Shown piece after piece: positions 33,896-40,552 of a stretch of DNA of 64,000 bases. The DNA lies in NCBI RefSeq assembly GCF_022489025.1, contig NZ_JAKVTG010000009.1, positions 1 to 64,000 of the forward strand, given 5' to 3'. Source of the stretch: Planococcus halocryophilus. GTDB taxonomy: Bacteria > Bacillota > Bacilli > Bacillales_A > Planococcaceae. Each line of letters opens with the position of its first letter. Position 1 is the first letter of the stretch. The notes beneath the pieces were generated by a model. It was given only the letters and a program-made list of their open reading frames with translations, was not told the origin of the DNA and did no database searches. The position numbers were made by a program, and so were the translations under genes.

Positions 33896-34261
33896 TTAAT
33901 ACACTACTGGAACTTTTTTGATAGTGAGCAAATGGCCTTCAGGCAAAAATAATTCTTCTGAAGACTTGAGTTTGTGTAAGTGTACTTGTTTTTTCTCTAA
34001 GACTTTGAATGGTACTCTATTAGAATTAACCAGCTTGGCAACTTGAAAGGTACATTTTTTGTGATTTTCAGCTTTTTTGTGAATGTACTCAAACAGAATA
34101 TCTACTTCTTCTTTTGTATTAATACCATTATCAATTTCAAGCTGGATAGGAAAGTCGAATCCTTTAATCCGTTCATTAGATCTTTCAAAATATAATTCAT
34201 GTTCTTTATAGATTTCCGTGGTTAACTCGATATCGGAGGCAATGTAATAAAAATAGGTCAT
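33896..34261 (-). CDS. Hypothetical protein
   Basis: 121 residues, soluble. Starts MTYFYYIASDIELTTEIYKE; mixed alpha/beta character with many His/Lys in the C-terminal half (VLEKKQVHLHKLKSSEELF). No family recognised. The ATG at 34261 follows AAGGAGA by seven bases. It is the only gene between dif-like sites 4 and 5, a good example of a single-gene cassette. Confidence 0.6.
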   Translation of the reverse strand: MTYFYYIASDIELTTEIYKEHELYFERSNERIKGFDFPIQLEIDNGINTKEEVDILFEYIHKKAENHKKCTFQVAKLVNSNRVPFKVLEKKQVHLHKLKSSEELFLPEGHLLTIKKVPVVY

Positions 34262-34360
34262 CAATAAATCTCCTTTCAATAATTAGAGATAGTAAGGGAG
34301 CATCCTTTTTAGAATGTTAGAACATATATAACATATTGGATCATATTTTGACTAGACATG

Positions 34361-34388
34361 AGTTTACATATCATGAATTATAGGAAGC
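34361..34388 (+). repeat. dif-like site 5
   Basis: Left arm AGTTTACATAT, centre CATGAA, right arm TTATAGGAAGC. The right arm is the closest of the seven to the B. subtilis XerC arm. The following 60 bp hold a weak GAAGAGGCT ... T-rich remnant of the module. Confidence 0.78.
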
Positions 34389-34473
34389 TGCTTGAATAGA
34401 AAGAGAAGAAGAGGCTAATTGTAGATCTTTTTACTTTTTTACATTGCATACGATTACTCTTAATCAGTAGTGG

Positions 34474-35346
34474 CTATAAGGCACTTTTTTGAAACAGATT
34501 AATTAAGTACTGATGAGCTAGATTACTGACATTACTTTTTTTATAGAGAAGTTGGCTGTAAAACTGAAAATTTTCATCTTGAAAAGGAATTCCAATTACT
34601 TTGTCTTTTTTTTCTAAGCTGAATGCCGGTATGAAGCCAATTCCCCAGTTGCTTTGTACCGCTTTTTTAATGGTTTCTATACTGCTTAACTCCATTGATA
34701 TAGTAAAATTCATCTTCCTTTCTTCCAGTTGGTTTACTAAATAACTTCGGTATGTACACCCTTCTTCCGTTAGAATGATAGTTTCATCTTTAAAGTCATC
34801 AATAGTCATCCGTTCCTTTTTTGCATAAGGATGAGCAGATGGAATAATCACTTTCATCGCTTGTTTCGTTAAAAGAATCTTATTGATCATATTCGAATGG
34901 AGGGGGCGATCGATGATAAGCCCGAAGTCGAGTTCTTTATTAGCAATTTTCTCTATTATGGTCGATTCTGTATGCGGCTGGATTTGCACTTTAATATTAG
35001 GATAGCGTTTCTTAAAGTCAGCTAAAATAGTGGGCAGTTTATAAATGGCCAATGTCTCAATAGAACCAATTTTTATCGTGTGAACCTCTTGTGTTGCCAA
35101 TCGCTCGTGTGATTCTTCGTATAACGTCAGCAACTTCTCTGCATAACCATAAATCACCTCTCCAGCAGGTGTTAATTTCATCGAATTTCCTTGTCTTTCC
35201 AACAAGCAAGTTCCTCCGTAAATTGCTTCAAGTTTTTGAATATGAGTGGTGATACTGGATTGTGAGTAGTCCAGAGCATAAGCAGCTCGTGTATAGTTGC
35301 CGCTTTTCACCACTTGAATTAGTGTTTTGAAATAAAGCAATTCCAT
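34474..35346 (-). CDS. LysR-family transcriptional regulator
   Basis: 290 residues. N-terminal winged helix MELLYFKTLIQVVKSGNYTRAA with ALDYSQSSITTHIQKLE, and a C-terminal two-domain periplasmic-binding-like effector region (KIGSIETLAIYKLPTIL, IIPSAHPYAKK). The ATG at 35346 is placed just upstream of the LysR signature, with GGGAG about 10 nt before. Divergent from the BstA-like gene; a 19-bp palindrome lies between them. Effector unknown. Confidence 0.88.
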   Translation of the reverse strand: MELLYFKTLIQVVKSGNYTRAAYALDYSQSSITTHIQKLEAIYGGTCLLERQGNSMKLTPAGEVIYGYAEKLLTLYEESHERLATQEVHTIKIGSIETLAIYKLPTILADFKKRYPNIKVQIQPHTESTIIEKIANKELDFGLIIDRPLHSNMINKILLTKQAMKVIIPSAHPYAKKERMTIDDFKDETIILTEEGCTYRSYLVNQLEERKMNFTISMELSSIETIKKAVQSNWGIGFIPAFSLEKKDKVIGIPFQDENFQFYSQLLYKKSNVSNLAHQYLINLFQKSAL

Positions 35347-35374
35347 CTTTTGTCCACTCCCTACTATCAACGAT

Positions 35375-35393
35375 ATTGATAGTATATATCAAT
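35375..35393. promoter_or_regulatory. Putative LysR operator
   Basis: Perfect palindrome ATTGATA-GTATA-TATCAAT (contains T-N11-A) between the divergent LysR and BstA-like genes; an extra ATCAA half-site lies at 35366. Confidence 0.65.
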
Positions 35394-35460
35394 GATTCCC
35401 TGCTTCCATACTGTTTTTTCACTTTATACTTAAAGAGAAATCGATAAGGGAGGAATTAAA

Positions 35461-36057
35461 ATGAAAAGAGAAACAAAGTATTCATTAACCTTGAGCGTTC
35501 AGCCGAGTGAAACCAAGCTTGCCTATGAGCACTTTATAACGGAAGAGAAATATCCAATTGGCAAGTTTGAATTTGATGGCGTGGTTACTGACAGTGTGAT
35601 TGGGGGATGGATCAGTGAGATTGAAGATTTACCAGGACTGTTACAAGATGCTGTAAGAAGCTTGGATGAAGAACAGCTTAATACCCCTTATCGTTCAGAG
35701 GGATGGACCGTTCGTCAAGTAGTTCATCATCTAGCAGATAGTCACATGAATGCCTATATTCGATTTAAGTTGGCCTTGACAGAAGAAAAACCTGTAATTA
35801 AGCCCTATAACGAAGGGGACTGGGCGGAACTTCCTGATTACAATTTGCCCATTGATATATCACTCTCGTTGCTCACCGCCTTGCATAAACGCTGGACCAA
35901 CCTTTTACATAACTTGAGCCCTGCTGATATTGAAAAAACATTTATACATCCAGATTCAGGTGAAATTTCTGTTGGAGAAAACATAGGCAGCTACGCTTGG
36001 CACGGAAGACATCATCTAGCACATATCACTTCTTTATCTACGCGTAAAGGTTGGTAA
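35461..36057 (+). CDS. DinB/YfiT-type metal-dependent thiol transferase (BstA-like)
   Basis: 198 residues. Four-helix DinB_2 fold: the family start YPIGKFEF, first metal His in VVHHLADSH near residue 100, and the HGRHHLAH pair near residue 183. B. subtilis YfiT/BstA is a bacillithiol S-transferase, so detoxification of electrophiles is likely. It carries about 28 extra N-terminal residues compared with the family; GGGAGGAAT sits right before this ATG, so the extension seems real. Probably controlled by the divergent LysR regulator. Confidence 0.78.
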   Translation: MKRETKYSLTLSVQPSETKLAYEHFITEEKYPIGKFEFDGVVTDSVIGGWISEIEDLPGLLQDAVRSLDEEQLNTPYRSEGWTVRQVVHHLADSHMNAYIRFKLALTEEKPVIKPYNEGDWAELPDYNLPIDISLSLLTALHKRWTNLLHNLSPADIEKTFIHPDSGEISVGENIGSYAWHGRHHLAHITSLSTRKGW

Positions 36058-36197
36058 ATAACTCTTGTGGTGAAATGAAAAATAAGATAAAAGGCAATAA
36101 ATAAGATTTATTTCACTAAAGGATGCTTTTATTCGTTAGCTTAGAGCAGCATTTGGTCGAATAGATTCAACTTTATAATGATTTTTATTATGAATGA

Positions 36198-36311
36198 GGC
36201 TTCGTAGATTACAATACACCTGGTAGAACGGTTCAAGTGAATCAAAATGGAATCTTTCACTTCATTGTTAATTTTCCAAAGGATGTACTTATTCAAATAA
36301 AAGCAGAATAG
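36198..36311 (+). pseudogene. Decayed C-terminal coding fragment
   Basis: 37 codons between two stops read as a protein end (contains NTPGRTVQVNQNGIFHFIVN). No start or ribosome binding site. The surrounding 36058-36489 shows no intact gene. Confidence 0.35.
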
Positions 36312-36489
36312 AATATTACCTTATTAAAACCCTAAAAAACCTCTAAACCCTTTAGGGATGATATGGATTTCAAATAACTTATTCTTTTATACTACTCTTC
36401 TTCATCTGTGTATTGCCGAAGAATGGACGGGTGAAAAGATGGCATGGTTCATTATTAAATAACTTATTTTAAATTAGTAAAATAACTGA

Positions 36490-36526
36490 AACTCGAAGAG
36501 AACAAGTTGTTCTTTTCGAGTTTTTT
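36490..36526 (+). terminator. Terminator-like hairpin
   Basis: AACTCGAAGAGAAC / GTTCTTTTCGAGTT with T6; no intact plus-strand gene directly upstream, so it may belong to the decayed gene. Confidence 0.75.
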
Positions 36527-36578
36527 ATTAGATATTTGTATTAAATACCTTAGGAACTTGTGGAATTTAAAGAAAATT

Positions 36579-36606
36579 AGTTAACATAGGACACCTTATC
36601 GGAAGC
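36579..36606 (+). repeat. dif-like site 6
   Basis: Left arm AGTTAACATAG, centre GACACC, right arm TTATCGGAAGC. The AGTTAACAT variant also fits the Firmicutes dif consensus, which allows A or T at that place. Confidence 0.7.
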
Positions 36607-36693
36607 TACCTATAGTGAAATGGCGGGAAGGGGCTGTACATAGCGCATCTTTTCTCCTTTTTGTTTACGAAACTGTACTTTTACGGACGGTTA
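36607..36693 (+). repeat. Post-site module 6
   Basis: TACCTATAGTG, degenerate hairpin, GGCTGTACATAGCGCATC, TTTTCTCCTTTTTGT and tail CTGTACTTTTACGGACGG. About 60 bp align with module 3. Confidence 0.7.
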
Positions 36694-36854
36694 GAGTTAT
36701 TTAGTATCTCAGAAATAAAATTAAATATACCTAAAAATTTTGATTATTACATATTTTTTAATGGGTAAAATTGGTATAATTAAGTTAACCGAAAAATGCT
36801 ATGTAAGAAGATATTTCAAATTTTTCTTGATGTAAATATGAGAGGAGGATTTAC

Positions 36855-37304
36855 TTGAGTACAACAGTGAAATTAATCGGTAGTTTGTTAATTATTGGTC
36901 TAATATTTTTGAGTGGTTTTTTTGTAGGCAACATAGGTGAGGCCAAAGTTATGAAAGAAATAAAAATTGGTTATGAGGACATCGAAAATTCAAGCAAAAT
37001 AATTCACGAAAGTGTTTTTACTGATTCAGAAAACCCAACTATTATCGATAATTTCATTATGATTTACTTGAACGCGAAGGAAATTGATGATCCCAATATT
37101 GATTTGGAAAAACCTGATATGTACATTGAGTTAAATAATCCAAATGCTTCTGTTGGATTAATCGATTCAAAATTATGGTTTGTTGAAGATACTGCAATTA
37201 TTGGAAGAAGAACAAGTGAGAGTTGGGATCAAATCGACTTTTATAAAATTGATGAAAGTGATAGCGAGTATATAAAAGAAATTGTTGAATATCGAGAAGA
37301 GTGA
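36855..37304 (+). CDS. Membrane-anchored hypothetical protein
   Basis: 149 residues: one N-terminal membrane helix (residues 6-26), then an acidic extracellular domain rich in Asp, Glu and Ile (e.g. NAKEIDDPNIDLEKPDMYIE). No family recognised. Start TTG at 36855 after AGAGGAGG. Sole gene between dif-like sites 6 and 7. Confidence 0.6.
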   Translation: MSTTVKLIGSLLIIGLIFLSGFFVGNIGEAKVMKEIKIGYEDIENSSKIIHESVFTDSENPTIIDNFIMIYLNAKEIDDPNIDLEKPDMYIELNNPNASVGLIDSKLWFVEDTAIIGRRTSESWDQIDFYKIDESDSEYIKEIVEYREE

Positions 37305-37388
37305 CAAGTGCAAAAGAGGTTACTAGTAAACAGAACACTCGATGGGTTCTTTCGTAAGTTTTTTTTAAAAGCAATTTCGATTAGGTTT

Positions 37389-37416
37389 GGTTTACATATT
37401 CCGGATTATCGGAAGT
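37389..37416 (+). repeat. dif-like site 7
   Basis: Left arm GGTTTACATAT, centre TCCGGA, right arm TTATCGGAAGT. Last copy; the common tail is replaced by an unrelated terminator. Confidence 0.75.
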
Positions 37417-37463
37417 AAATAATCCGTCAAATCATATACCTAATTATTTTATATAATAAAGGC

Positions 37464-37508
37464 AAGGCAGATAGAAGGCATTAAAGCCACTATCTGCCTT
37501 TTATTATT
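37464..37508 (+). terminator. Terminator after dif-like site 7
   Basis: AAGGCAGATAG ... CTATCTGCCTT with an inner GGC/GCC pair and a T-rich end. Confidence 0.85.
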
Positions 37509-37609
37509 TCAGCGGCCGGATAGACTTTTAAACTTCTATTTTTAAAAATTTGAAACTAAAATCTTAAAACTTACGTCTATGGGGTGTTTAGGAAGGGGCG
37601 GTGTAATAG

Positions 37610-37675
37610 TTGGCTAAGAATCTTAGAGATAAAAAATTAAATGAGGAACACATTGAACAGGTCATGAGTGTTTAG
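37610..37675 (+). other. N-terminal piece of the sigma factor frame, closed by TAG
   Basis: TTG at 37610 opens 21 codons ending EEHIEQVMSV and a TAG at 37673. The next codons in the same frame (GEYLMRLIYLYVKDW) are sigma region 2, so this is either the natural N-terminus interrupted by an amber codon or a short leader peptide coupled to the sigma gene. Confidence 0.55.
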
Positions 37676-37687
37676 GGTGAATACTTG

Positions 37688-38164
37688 ATGCGGTTAATTT
37701 ATCTATATGTGAAAGATTGGTCGATTGCGGAAGATATCCTTCAAGAAGTTTTTTTTACTTATTATCAAAAAGCCAATCAGTTTGAACATCGCTCTTCGCT
37801 GAAAACGTATCTATCTAAAATGGCGATCAATCGGTGCCATGATTATTTGCGAAGCTGGAAAAATAAACGAATTATTTTTACTGAGACTGTTGGGAATCTA
37901 CTATTGAACTCAAAATCAATTGAAGAATCGTATGAATTAGAATCAGATATTTTCAATTTAACAAGATATGTCTTAGATTTGCCGATCAAATACAGAGAAG
38001 CCATTCTTCTTTATTATTATCATGAATTCACTATTAACGAAATATCCAAACTGCTGAACTGTCCGGAAAGTACGGTGAAAACAAGATTGCACAGAGCTAA
38101 AAGTTTGTTAAGAAACTCTGTTGATACAAGCGAGTGGGAGGGATTCCAAGATGAACAAATTTAA
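37688..38164 (+). CDS. ECF-type RNA polymerase sigma factor (possibly truncated at the N-terminus)
   Basis: 158 residues from the ATG at 37688. Region 2 is present from MRLIYLYVKDWSIAEDILQE through MAINRCHDYLRSWKNKR; region 4 has LPIKYREAILLYYYHEFTIN and the recognition helix CPESTVKTRLHRAKSLL. An in-frame TAG at 37673 cuts off about 20 upstream residues that look like the usual start of region 2.1. AGGGTGA seven bases before 37688 allows re-initiation. The next gene overlaps its end by 14 nt and probably encodes the cognate anti-sigma factor. Confidence 0.75.
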   Translation: MRLIYLYVKDWSIAEDILQEVFFTYYQKANQFEHRSSLKTYLSKMAINRCHDYLRSWKNKRIIFTETVGNLLLNSKSIEESYELESDIFNLTRYVLDLPIKYREAILLYYYHEFTINEISKLLNCPESTVKTRLHRAKSLLRNSVDTSEWEGFQDEQI

Positions 38165-38960
38165 GCGGGATATCGATGATTTTATTGGCAAAAGCCCGAG
38201 GTTTAGCAAATCTTTACAACGCAATATGCTATTTCAAATACAAGCTGGAGAACGGCCACATAAATTTACTATAAAAAAATATGAGTGGTTCACATATGCA
38301 GCGGTTTTTGTGATCTTATTGACAGTCGTTGCGCTTTTTGCAATCCAGATTGTTAACGATAAAGGGCGAGTGCCGCAACTACCATCAACTGGTGGCATAG
38401 AAAAATCAGTAGTGACTGATACAGATCCAGATGTAGACATCCCCGTTTTTGCGGAATATACGCAGCCACTAGAAATTTTTGAGTTTAACTATGATGCGAT
38501 GGATAGAGGCAATCATGAGTATGCAGAATATCCGCTAGTAATTAATCCATTGGCGTATAAAGACAAAAAGATATCGCGCGGAGATGTTGTTAAATACGAA
38601 TATGATTTTTTTGATGGAATGCAAGAAACCATCTCTCGGGTTATCGGTTTGCCGGGGGAAACAATTGAAATTTTAGACGGGCAAATTTTTGTTGATGAAC
38701 AAAAATTGAATACATTTTATGGTAAGGCTCATCGCTTAGGAATTGGCTCTCTTGAAGAATACAATGCATGGTTTGAAAAAAATGCATCCCCTAACAGCAG
38801 CACTTCGGGAATGGAAGAGATTTTTCAAATGAGTATGGAAAAAATTTATTTAGGAGAAGATGAAGTTTTTCTCATCGGGGATGATTGGTTTAGAAGCAGT
38901 CAGCATTCATTGAAAGTAGAGGCAATACAAGCGGAAGTACTGGGTTATTATAAGCCATAA
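38151..38960 (+). CDS. Putative anti-sigma factor with a catalytically dead S26 signal-peptidase-like domain
   Basis: 269 residues. The cytoplasmic N-terminus (1-40) has a short basic segment like small anti-sigma domains; one membrane helix follows (about 46-65); the rest is extracellular. There, ISRGDVVKYEY, SRVIGLPGETIEILDGQIFV and FLIGDDWFRSSQHS match boxes C, D and E of type I signal peptidases. The catalytic Lys before RVIGLPG is Ser, and no box B Ser (SMxPT) is seen, so protease activity is unlikely. ATG at 38151 overlaps the sigma gene, typical for a sigma/anti-sigma pair. The role as anti-sigma sensor is inference. Confidence 0.65.
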   Translation: MNKFKRDIDDFIGKSPRFSKSLQRNMLFQIQAGERPHKFTIKKYEWFTYAAVFVILLTVVALFAIQIVNDKGRVPQLPSTGGIEKSVVTDTDPDVDIPVFAEYTQPLEIFEFNYDAMDRGNHEYAEYPLVINPLAYKDKKISRGDVVKYEYDFFDGMQETISRVIGLPGETIEILDGQIFVDEQKLNTFYGKAHRLGIGSLEEYNAWFEKNASPNSSTSGMEEIFQMSMEKIYLGEDEVFLIGDDWFRSSQHSLKVEAIQAEVLGYYKP

Positions 38961-39070
38961 AGAGTGGTTATTACACAGCCTTTCTTCAATATAAAGTAAG
39001 TATTAATTAATGAGCAGGCTTTATGATAATGTTATACTGGCTCTAAATAGTTAGGCTAGGGAGGTTCCAT

Positions 39071-39541
39071 ATGGAAGTCATATATATTGCGGGTGGATGT
39101 TTATGGGGAGTACAAGCGTTTATCAAAACCTTGCCTGGAGTAAAGGCGACAGAAGCAGGACGAGCAAATGGGACGAGTCATACACTTGATGGGGACTATG
39201 ATGGCTACGCGGAATGTGTGAAAACAGAGTTTGATCCAGAAATGTTGACGATTCGAGACTTGATGTCGTATGTATTTGAAATCATTGATCCTTATAGTTC
39301 GAATCGGCAAGGGCAAGATGTTGGAGAAAAATACAGAACTGGCGTGTATAGTGAAAATCCAAAGCATTTAGAAGAGGTAAAAGCATTTATTCGTGAGAGA
39401 AACGATTGTGAGCGTATAGTTGTCGAAGTGCTACCGCTTTCGAATTATGTAAAAAGTGCGGAAGAACATCAAGACCGGCTAACGAGATGTCCCAATGATT
39501 ATTGTCATATCCCAAAAGAATTGTTAAGTAAATATAAATAG
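39071..39541 (+). CDS. msrA: Peptide methionine (S)-S-oxide reductase
   Basis: 156 residues, repairs oxidised methionine. Catalytic Cys10 lies in GGCLWGVQAF; the common motif is GCFWG, so Phe is Leu here. Other MsrA features are the GYAECVKTEFDP and DPYSSNRQGQDVGEKYRTGVY regions; two Cys near the C-terminus (RCPNDYCHIP) may resolve the sulfenic acid. GGGAGGTTCC before the ATG. Ends at its own terminator. Confidence 0.88.
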   Translation: MEVIYIAGGCLWGVQAFIKTLPGVKATEAGRANGTSHTLDGDYDGYAECVKTEFDPEMLTIRDLMSYVFEIIDPYSSNRQGQDVGEKYRTGVYSENPKHLEEVKAFIRERNDCERIVVEVLPLSNYVKSAEEHQDRLTRCPNDYCHIPKELLSKYK

Positions 39542-39564
39542 GTAATGTACATTATTACCGAAAG

Positions 39565-39592
39565 AGAAGCGCCAGTGCGGGCTTCTTTTTTT
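39565..39592 (+). terminator. Terminator after msrA
   Basis: AGAAGC / GCTTCT stem with 10-nt loop and T7. Confidence 0.75.
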
Positions 39593-39608
39593 GTGACTAT
39601 AAACGGAA

Positions 39609-39668
39609 GTAAAGGAGGCTTTACATTTTATTCGAAGTAAAGTATACTTTACGTAAAGCGAGCTTTAC
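39609..39668 (+). promoter_or_regulatory. Promoter overlapped by three GTAAAG-N4-CTTTAC operators
   Basis: Palindromes at 39609-39624 (spacer GAGG), 39637-39652 (TATA) and 39653-39668 (CGAG). A promoter TTTACA (39620-39625), 17 bp, TATACT (39643-39648) runs through the first two. The XRE regulator starts 15 bp downstream, so autorepression is likely. Confidence 0.8.
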
Positions 39669-39683
39669 ACGGAGGGATAGAAT

Positions 39684-39887
39684 ATGGAGCATCGAATTAA
39701 AGAGCTAAGAACATCTTTCGGGTATACGCAAGAGCAGCTATCTGAGAAATTAGGTGTTTCGAGACAAACAATCATTTCAATTGAGAATGGACGCTATAAA
39801 CCGTCATTGGAATTAGCGTATAAAATCGCTACTTTATTTCAACTTCGCATTGAAGATGTCTTTATATTTGAGAAAGGGAGTGAATAA
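39684..39887 (+). CDS. Small XRE-family regulator
   Basis: 67 residues; essentially one Cro/CI-type helix-turn-helix (IKELRTSFGYTQEQLSEKLG then VSRQTIISIENGRYKPSLEL). This YozG/YvaO-like short form is usual for operons with a small membrane protein, as here. GGAGGG before the ATG. Three palindromes upstream are its probable targets. Confidence 0.9.
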   Translation: MEHRIKELRTSFGYTQEQLSEKLGVSRQTIISIENGRYKPSLELAYKIATLFQLRIEDVFIFEKGSE

Positions 39888-39889
39888 GG

Positions 39890-40192
39890 ATGGAAACAAA
39901 CCAACTGTTAGGTCTACTGGGATTATTGCTCGGAGTAACGGGAGGACTTTTCGGACTGTGGTGGGGACGGAAGAAAGCTGCAGAAAACAGAGGACTTGAT
40001 GAGCGGTACGCAAGTATCACTATGAAAGCTTTAGCAAATGCCTGGAAGATCACATTGGTCGCCATGTATATTCAGTTCATCTTTGTAATTTTCGGAATGG
40101 AGTTGGCAGCAATTGAAGTAGTAGGTACTTTACTGATTATTCATTTAGCTGGTTGGGCGATTTCTACGGTGTATTATAGTTCCAAACTTTAA
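39890..40192 (+). CDS. Small membrane protein co-transcribed with XRE regulator
   Basis: 100 residues. Hydrophobic helix 6-24 (Gly/Leu-rich, ends WWGRKK), a short basic/acidic loop, then helices at about 52-70 and 74-95. Family uncertain (DUF2178-like in size and layout). It begins two bases after the regulator's stop, so the two are surely one operon, with a terminator at 40224. Confidence 0.72.
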   Translation: METNQLLGLLGLLLGVTGGLFGLWWGRKKAAENRGLDERYASITMKALANAWKITLVAMYIQFIFVIFGMELAAIEVVGTLLIIHLAGWAISTVYYSSKL

Positions 40193-40223
40193 GTGGGCCG
40201 AGGAGTGATCCTATTTTTTATAC

Positions 40224-40254
40224 AAAGAAGAGCTACACCTTCGTAGCTCTTCTT
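40224..40254 (+). terminator. Terminator of XRE operon
   Basis: AAAGAAGAGCTAC / GTAGCTCTTCTTT hairpin; the stem itself ends in T3 followed by GCG. Confidence 0.8.
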
Positions 40255-40443
40255 TGCGTTCAGTTGTTTCTTAAGGCAAAAAATAAATATACAGCAACAA
40301 ATTAAGCTATGACAATTAAATTCTAAGCCTTTCTAGTTTAAAAATCTCATAATTTCAAATATTATAATTTCTAATATATTACATAAATATTTCACAATTA
40401 GAATAAATTGAAATACTGCTGTAACAGAATAAAGATTCCAAGC

Positions 40444-40452
40444 TGTTATACT
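40444..40452 (+). promoter_or_regulatory. Possible extended -10 promoter of the M23 hydrolase gene
   Basis: TGTTATACT fits an extended -10 (TGn TATACT) with no good -35. The rest of 40255-40552 is AT-rich with nothing else recognised; no clear WalR box. Confidence 0.4.
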
Positions 40453-40552
40453 GAACATGTTGCATTAAATGGAGGCTTTTGTGTTATTTCAACTTAACAT
40501 TCAAAATATACATAGATGAAACACTCGTAATTATTGAAAGGGGATAAAACAC

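Noticed and set aside
21400-36700. CRISPR array
   Set aside because: The repeated motifs are irregularly spaced by kilobases and differ in length and flanks; no short regular repeat-spacer pattern and no cas genes were seen.
25283-37416. Reading the 28-bp repeats as an ordinary MITE
   Set aside because: Conserved arms with variable 6-bp centres, fixed 11-6-11 spacing and uniform orientation fit Xer sites better; still kept as the main alternative.
40255-40552. WalR operator upstream of the M23 hydrolase
   Set aside because: Only a single TGTAAC half-site; no second half at the 5-bp spacing the WalR box needs.
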